Origin: CAYSTL01 sp964516805
GTDB taxonomy: Archaea; Thermoplasmatota; Thermoplasmata; Halarchaeoplasmatales; Halarchaeoplasmataceae
Assembly (NCBI GenBank): GCA_964516805.1
Contig: CAZEXI010000077.1
Span: 1 to 7,207 of the forward strand
Reading direction: 5' to 3'
Length of the DNA stretch: 7,207 nucleotides
Shown here piece after piece: positions 1 through 4,244 of the stretch (position 1 is the stretch's first letter; each line of letters starts with the position of its first letter). A program made the position numbers and the translations under genes. The notes beneath the pieces were generated by a model, which was not told where the DNA came from, did no database searches, and was given only the letters and a program-made list of their open reading frames with translations.

Positions 1-3000
1 TGTACATTTCAGAATTTTCAGGAGGATTTATTTGATCCTCAAATTGATCATCATTTTCGGTTGATGTTTCAGGTTCATCATATGCATTGTTATGGTCACT
101 CATCCAATCGCTCTCCTCGTTTGTTTCTGTGATTCTCCATGATTCTCCATGAGAGTACATATCATCATCGTTTCTTCCTTCAGGTTCAAAGGTCTCAGAG
201 TTTTTCTTTCTTTTATTCAATAGAACAATCACTGCTATCAATATTAAAATTACTACAGCTCCGATACCAGCATAGAACCACGTATTTCCGACATCCTCAG
301 ATGAATCATCTCCTTCTTCGGTTTTAAAGGAGAATGTAGAACTAGTTGTTTCATTTTTTCCATCTGAGACAACAACGTACCATTCGTAAGAGGAATCTTC
401 GGATAACCCAGACCAATCAATAGATGCAGTACCTCCACTTTCTACTCCAGTTACTTCATCTATTTCACTATCATCATCAGCATCATAAAAAGTAACATCC
501 AACGTTTCACTATCCGGATCTGTAACCACTATACTGAGTGTTGGATCTGTATTGACATCTGTATCACCGTCAGGTATAGATGGATCCGTTGGTTCATTAG
601 GTGGATCGTTCATTACTTTTGTAGTGAAGGACCATGTAGAAGATCTTGTGTCTGCAGAACCGTCGTAAGAAATTGCATACCAATCATAAGTAGTATCTTT
701 AGATAATCCACTCCATTCAACTGATACTGTATCTCCACTTTCAATTGAATTTTTGGAATCAATGATCGTATCATCAGATGCATCATAAAACATTACTTTC
801 ATGTTATCATCATCAGGGTCTGAAACATCTACCGAGATTGTTGCAGGTATATTGATATTTTTAGCTTCATCAGATGGAGATGGATTTCTCGGCGAATATG
901 GAGGGTTATTTTCCTCATTTTTAGTAGTAAAGGACCATAATGATGACTTGTTTTCTAACTCTGAATCATCAGCGATAGCATACCATTCGTATGTAGTAAT
1001 TTTCGATAAGCCATTCCAGGTTATAGATGCAACTTCACCACTAGATATACTTGTATCTCTACCAATTATTGTATCATCAGATGCATCGTAAAATGTAACG
1101 TCCATGGTATCTCCCTCTGGATCGGATACTTCAACGCTTAGAGTAGGATCAGTATTAATATCTGTAGCACCTTCGTTTGGTGTCGGGTTCGTCGGTTTGT
1201 TTGGAGGATTATTTTCTACAGAACCAGTAGTGAACGACCATGTTGATGACTGATTGTTTAAATCTGAATCACTAGCGATGGCATACCATCCATATGATGT
1301 ACTAGTCGATAANNNNNNNNNNNNNNNNNNNNNNNNNNNNNNNNNNNNNNNNNNNNNNNNNNNNNNNNNNNNNNNNNNNNNNNNNNNNNNNNNNNNNNNN
1401 NNNNNNNNNNNNGATAAACCAGACCAACTCACTGAAGCACTGTCACCGGTAGCTACATTATTGTCTGTTCCAATTTCACTATCATCATCTGCATCATAGA
1501 ATGTAACATCCATACTGTCATCATCGGGATCGGAAACATCCACCGTTAAGGTGGGTGACGTCCCTACTTGGCTAACCCCATCATCAGGAATTGGATTCAT
1601 GGGTGCCTCTGGAGGATTGTTTTTTGGTTTTATGGTTGTAAAAGACCAAACCGCTGATTCAGTCCCATAGTATCCGTCATTTGCTACAGCGTACCAACTA
1701 TATTCTGTATCTTTTGAGAGTTCTGACCAAATAACTGATGCTCTATCACCATCAGCCACATTATTATCTGTTCCAATTTCACTATCATCAGAAGCGTTGT
1801 AGAATGTAACATCCATACTGTCACCATCGGGATCAGAAACTTTTACAGATATTATAGGTGCTGTGCTTACCTCGGTAGCTTCATCTGATGGATTGGGTTC
1901 TGACGGTTGATAAGGGATATAATTGTCACTGGTTTTAAAGGACCATTCTGGTGACTTGGTCTGTGAATGACTATCATTTGCAACAGCATACCAGTTGTAT
2001 TCTGTATTTGGTTCAAGACCGGACCAGTTAACAGTTGCTCTACTACCACTAGCTACATCTGATTTAGTCTTAATCACACTATCATCAAAGGCATTGTAGA
2101 AAGTGATATCCATGGAGTCCTCGTCCGGATCAGATACACTTACTGAAAGAGTAGTGAAGGTACTTACATTGGTATCACCGTCTTCAGGAGAAGGATCACC
2201 AGGTGCATTTGGAGGGATCTGTTCTCTTGAACCCCAAGGCTCCATTAGAGGGTATTCGTCCACATTATTTTCATATAAAGTATAATTACTGTCACCGATC
2301 CCGTCGCTACCTGGTTGATCTTGATCTGGACCATTGTATTGGTCCGTACCTGAATAATTAGACCAATAATTTCCGCCTGTGGGATAAGTATCGTTCCAAA
2401 TATTATTGCCTATACCATTAACCTCTTCAGTATTATTGATAAAATTATTGTGATATATCTGATTTTTTTCTGAATATCCCATCAATATAGCAAGATCGTT
2501 TGATGATATGTTGTTTTCAATCATTTTGTTACCATCTGATAAAAAAATAGAGAAACCTGCTCCATAAAGACCCCTATCTAAAGGACTGGAGGTATATTTA
2601 ACAGAATTATTGATGAACATATTGTCATGAGATTCTATTAAAAATAGTCCTTTCATCGTACTGGAGGATATAGTATTATTAGCTATGTAATTATTATCTG
2701 AAAATCCTAACTGGATCCCAGTAGTTTTTTCATCGAAATTTAGATTTTCTACTTTTATTTCCGAGCAGTTTCCCAAAATAACTTGTCCAGCATCTTCAGG
2801 TATAATATCACCTGTCCTGTTTTTCCAGTAATAAACAGGTTTATCGTTTACTGTGTTGGAAGTATCGATATTGTGGGTATTCCAATTTTTTATATTCGTG
2901 TTTTCCTCTATTATTCCAAGTGATAAACCGGGCCCCCACATTTTATTATTGAAAAGGGTAGCTTTTCTTGATTCATAGAGATTTATACTTGATATGTTGT

Positions 3001-4033
3001 TGTAGGAACCTAAGTTATCAGCAATGTAAATTTTATAACATCTTATTACATGAAGACCTGTATCCTCATTTTCTGTTAATGAATTATTGGTAATACTGAT
3101 TTCTTGAGAATTTGTGACCATAATCCCTTCATCATTGTTAGAATTAGCAGAATTATTCTGAACATTTACCTTTGATGATTCTTCAACTCTGATACCGTCT
3201 TGGTTATTTACAAGTGAGTTATCGATTATATTTACATGTCCATCTTTAAAATGTCCATCTTTAAAAATTACAATAGCGTCCCCATCATTTGAATGTAGAC
3301 TGTTATTAAGAATTGTTAAATTACTAGATTCTATTATATTTATACCATAATCATTCTCCTTAATTGTGTTATCGCTGATATTAACAAAATTAGATTTTTT
3401 AATATAAACAGCATATTTTTTATTATTGTATATAAAGTTTCTAGAGATGGTGTTATTCTTGCTTGGGCCCTCTATTCGAATACCATACTCCTCATTTGAA
3501 AATAAAGTGTTATCGATTATCTTATTCTGAGAATTATCTCTACCTATATAAATGCCTATATCAGTTGAATTTATCATATTATTCTTGATCACACCGTGAG
3601 TAAGATTGTTAAATTTTATACCTTCACTACCGTTGAAAAAAGTACAATCTTTTATAACAAAGTAATCAGTAGTATCCTGGACATTCATACACTCTGAACC
3701 GTTTCCATCAATACTGTATCCTTCTATTATATAAGGATTGTTCTCACTTCCATCTCCTGGCCATCCTTCAGATTGGGCTGTATCTGCAAGATCTGTATTT
3801 CCATATATAGATATCGGAGGGTGACTTGTTTGACTATCCTTTATATCACTCAGATAGTTCTTTTTAAATTCCTTTTTGTCAGATTTTTTTAATTCACTTT
3901 TTTGATCGATCTCAACTTCATTTCCATCACTTTGTCCTGAGATAAATCCTTCTGAAGAAACTAAAGGTATCAAGGGTGCACCGAAAATCAAAAGAGATAC
4001 TAAACATAAAGTTAATATCTTCTTCTTATCCAT
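1..4033 (-). CDS. Large membrane-anchored surface protein: beta-helix plus Fn3-like repeat stalk (3' end outside window; internal assembly gap)
   Basis: The frame is open from ATG 4033 to base 1 without a stop and stays in phase across the N run. About 1,309 residues are visible if the gap closes by simple overlap. Residues 1-27 form a signal peptide (M-D-K-K-K, a hydrophobic core, then V-S-S). A G-W-P-G-D-G-S leader lies at 90-96. Residues ~105-545 are PbH1/NosD-like beta-helix turns rich in N-N-S/T, with about 19 N-glycosylation sequons. The helix ends in Y-P-T-G-G-N-Y, S-D-G-I-G-D and D-E-Y-P-L-M-E-P-W-G (to 601). Fn3-like repeats of ~101 residues follow, then a transmembrane helix (bases 218-280), N-K-R-K-K, and an acidic tail that runs off the window. 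ATG 4033 is preferred because it is preceded by AAGGA with a 10-base spacer. An in-frame ATG at 4051 would add only six residues. The NosD resemblance is repeat-level only and does not imply a role in nitrous oxide reductase maturation. The protein is probably extracellular, acting in adhesion or surface structure; the ligand is unknown. Confidence 0.93.
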   Translation of the reverse strand, partial: MDKKKILTLCLVSLLIFGAPLIPLVSSEGFISGQSDGNEVEIDQKSELKKSDKKEFKKNYLSDIKDSQTSHPPISIYGNTDLADTAQSEGWPGDGSENNPYIIEGYSIDGNGSECMNVQDTTDYFVIKDCTFFNGSEGIKFNNLTHGVIKNNMINSTDIGIYIGRDNSQNKIIDNTLFSNEEYGIRIEGPSKNNTISRNFIYNNKKYAVYIKKSNFVNISDNTIKENDYGINIIESSNLTILNNSLHSNDGDAIVIFKDGHFKDGHVNIIDNSLVNNQDGIRVEESSKVNVQNNSANSNNDEGIMVTNSQEISITNNSLTENEDTGLHVIRCYKIYIADNLGSYNNISSINLYESRKATLFNNKMWGPGLSLGIIEENTNIKNWNTHNIDTSNTVNDKPVYYWKNRTGDIIPEDAGQVILGNCSEIKVENLNFDEKTTGIQLGFSDNNYIANNTISSSTMKGLFLIESHDNMFINNSVKYTSSPLDRGLYGAGFSIFLSDGNKMIENNISSNDLAILMGYSEKNQIYHNNFINNTEEVNGIGNNIWNDTYPTGGNYWSNYSGTDQYNGPDQDQPGSDGIGDSNYTLYENNVDEYPLMEPWGSREQIPPNAPGDPSPEDGDTNVSTFTTLSVSVSDPDEDSMDITFYNAFDDSVIKTKSDVASGSRATVNWSGLEPNTEYNWYAVANDSHSQTKSPEWSFKTSDNYIPYQPSEPNPSDEATEVSTAPIISVKVSDPDGDSMDVTFYNASDDSEIGTDNNVADGDRASVIWSELSKDTEYSWYAVANDGYYGTESAVWSFTTIKPKNNPPEAPMNPIPDDGVSQVGTSPTLTVDVSDPDDDSMDVTFYDADDDSEIGTDNNVATGDSASVSWSGLXXXXXXXXXXXXXXXXXXXXXXXXXXXXXXXXXXLSTSTSYGWYAIASDSDLNNQSSTWSFTTGSVENNPPNKPTNPTPNEGATDINTDPTLSVEVSDPEGDTMDVTFYDASDDTIIGRDTSISSGEVASITWNGLSKITTYEWYAIADDSELENKSSLWSFTTKNEENNPPYSPRNPSPSDEAKNINIPATISVDVSDPDDDNMKVMFYDASDDTIIDSKNSIESGDTVSVEWSGLSKDTTYDWYAISYDGSADTRSSTWSFTTKVMNDPPNEPTDPSIPDGDTDVNTDPTLSIVVTDPDSETLDVTFYDADDDSEIDEVTGVESGGTASIDWSGLSEDSSYEWYVVVSDGKNETTSSTFSFKTEEGDDSSEDVGNTWFYAGIGAVVILILIAVIVLLNKRKKNSETFEPEGRNDDDMYSHGESWRITETNEESDWMSDHNNAYDEPETSTENDDQFEDQINPPENSEMY
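130..152 (-). repeat. Two-copy 10-base tandem duplication in the cytoplasmic-tail coding region
   Basis: GATTCTCCAT occurs twice in a row (131-140 and 141-150), with period 10 holding from 130 to 152. Ten is not a multiple of three, so gain or loss of one copy changes the reading frame. With both copies the tail stays acidic to the window edge. With one copy it would stop at the TGA at 100-102. Confidence 0.9.
311..2221 (-). repeat. Tandem ~303-base Fn3-like repeat array, downstream gene (interrupted by gap)
   Basis: In coding order the units are 2221-1925 (99 residues), 1924-1622 (101), 1621-1413 (first 70 residues, up to the gap), 1312-1214 (last 33 residues, after the gap), 1213-911 (101), 910-611 (100) and 610-311 (100). 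Each begins with a P-P-x-x-P-x-x-P-x-P-type linker. It continues with V-S/T-D-P-(D/E), F-Y-(D/N)-A, D-D-(S/T)-x-I, S/D-G-x-x-A/V-S/T-V/I, W-(S/N)-(G/E)-L, Y-x-W-Y and F-(T/K)-T. This is the topology of a fibronectin-III-like beta sandwich. The units diverge in sequence but barely in length. They probably form a rigid extracellular stalk. Confidence 0.9.
1313..1412. other. Assembly gap (100 Ns)
   Basis: Exactly 100 undetermined bases interrupt the Fn3 array. Both flanks are at the same point of the repeat: the plus strand reads GATAA at 1308-1312 and again at 1413-1417, which encodes G-L-S (repeat position 69-70) on each side. One hundred Ns is a conventional filler, so the length should not be read literally. 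The reading frame happens to be preserved, because 100 plus the 5 shared bases is divisible by three. Confidence 0.97.
2765..2884 (-). other. Conserved 40-residue module inside the beta-helix, downstream gene copy
   Basis: Residues 384-423 run W-N-T-H-N-I-D, then S-N-T-V-N-D-K-P-V-Y-Y-W-K-N, then E-D-A-G-Q-V-I-L-G-N-C. They match the upstream gene at 6891-7010 without gaps at 30 of 40 positions by my count, far above the surrounding turns. This aromatic-rich segment breaks the Asn-turn rhythm and may cap or brace the helix. I recall similar K-P-V-Y-Y-W-K-N segments in archaeal NosD-like surface proteins. Confidence 0.75.
3236..3266 (-). repeat. Two-copy 15-base tandem duplication in the beta-helix coding region
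   Basis: The plus-strand unit ATGTCCATCTTTAAA is repeated with period 15 from 3236 to 3266. On the coding strand it gives F-K-D-G-H-F-K-D-G-H, an in-frame five-residue duplication. It lengthens one turn of the beta-helix, so a loop is likely to protrude there. Confidence 0.9.
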
Positions 4034-4043
4034 ATTTTCATCG

Positions 4044-4048
4044 TCCTT
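4044..4048 (-). promoter_or_regulatory. Shine-Dalgarno-like AAGGA for the downstream gene
   Basis: AAGGA lies 10 bases before ATG 4033, slightly long but acceptable. It overlaps the codons that would follow the alternative in-frame ATG at 4051, which has no comparable element. This favours 4033 as the start. A transcript starting very near 4045 would cut into the site, so the TATA and start-site assignments are only loosely consistent. Confidence 0.45.
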
Positions 4049-4065
4049 CATCCGCAAAGATACAT

Positions 4066-4075
4066 CTATATAGAG
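4066..4075 (-). promoter_or_regulatory. Candidate archaeal TATA box for the downstream gene
   Basis: The minus strand reads CTCTATATAG, preceded by an A-rich TTAAA stretch that could serve as a BRE. Initiation about 25 bases downstream would fall near 4045, giving a short leader before ATG 4033. A second AT-rich TATA-like stretch (GGATATATTA, 4098-4107) is further away. There is no experimental support. Confidence 0.45.
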
Positions 4076-4202
4076 TTTAAGAATAAAAGTCTTAGGGTAA
4101 TATATCCAACATATACTTTTTCAAAATAATTTTTAGAAAACAATATATTTGTTATTAATAGGATAAACTTCATTTAAAATCATGGATTCATGTTGATTTA
4201 TA

Positions 4203-4216
4203 TAAAAAAATATTTT
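4203..4216 (-). terminator. Candidate T-rich archaeal terminator after the upstream gene
   Basis: The minus strand carries AAAATATTTTTTTA, including seven consecutive Ts (4204-4210), about 35 bases after the TGA at 4245. Archaeal intrinsic termination needs only T-rich tracts without a stem-loop. With the TATA element further on, this suggests the two genes are transcribed separately even though they are tandem. Confidence 0.45.
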
Positions 4217-4244
4217 GGAGTTAGGATTCGTTATTTCCTATTAG

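Larger units (their letters stand above)
2231..3721 (-). other. Beta-helix (PbH1/NosD-like) domain of the downstream gene
   Basis: About twenty successive turns of roughly 22-24 residues each carry a hydrophobic strand followed by N-N-S/T or I-x-x-N, for example I-K-N-N-M-I-N-S, I-I-D-N-T-L-F-S-N and I-S-R-N-F-I-Y-N-N. This is the pattern of right-handed parallel beta-helices. Many turn asparagines sit in N-x-S/T sequons (I count about 19), as expected for a glycosylated archaeal surface protein. The domain closes with the NosD-family C-terminal signature at residues 546-601. Related folds occur in polysaccharide lyases and in NosD, but no active site can be assigned here. Confidence 0.85.

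Noticed and set aside
139..1499. Small plus-strand open frames (139-327, 801-1091, 1254-1499)
   Set aside because: They are antisense to the repeat coding region. Their Ser-rich translations mirror the Fn3 repeat codons, and the last one runs through the Ns. No ribosome binding site or family resemblance.
253..2049. Minus-strand short frames at 253-438 and 1867-2049
   Set aside because: They are out of frame within the downstream gene, whose main frame is open throughout this stretch.
2231..3721. Naming the beta-helix region nosD
   Set aside because: Only the generic turn repeat and C-terminal signature are shared. No nitrous oxide reductase genes are nearby, and the Fn3 stalk and membrane anchor do not fit the copper-maturation protein.
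4165..4195. Imperfect inverted repeat around CATGGATTCATG in the spacer, as an operator
   Set aside because: The arms are short and mismatched in AT-rich DNA, and the site is about 100 bases from the likely TATA box, so chance is a sufficient explanation.
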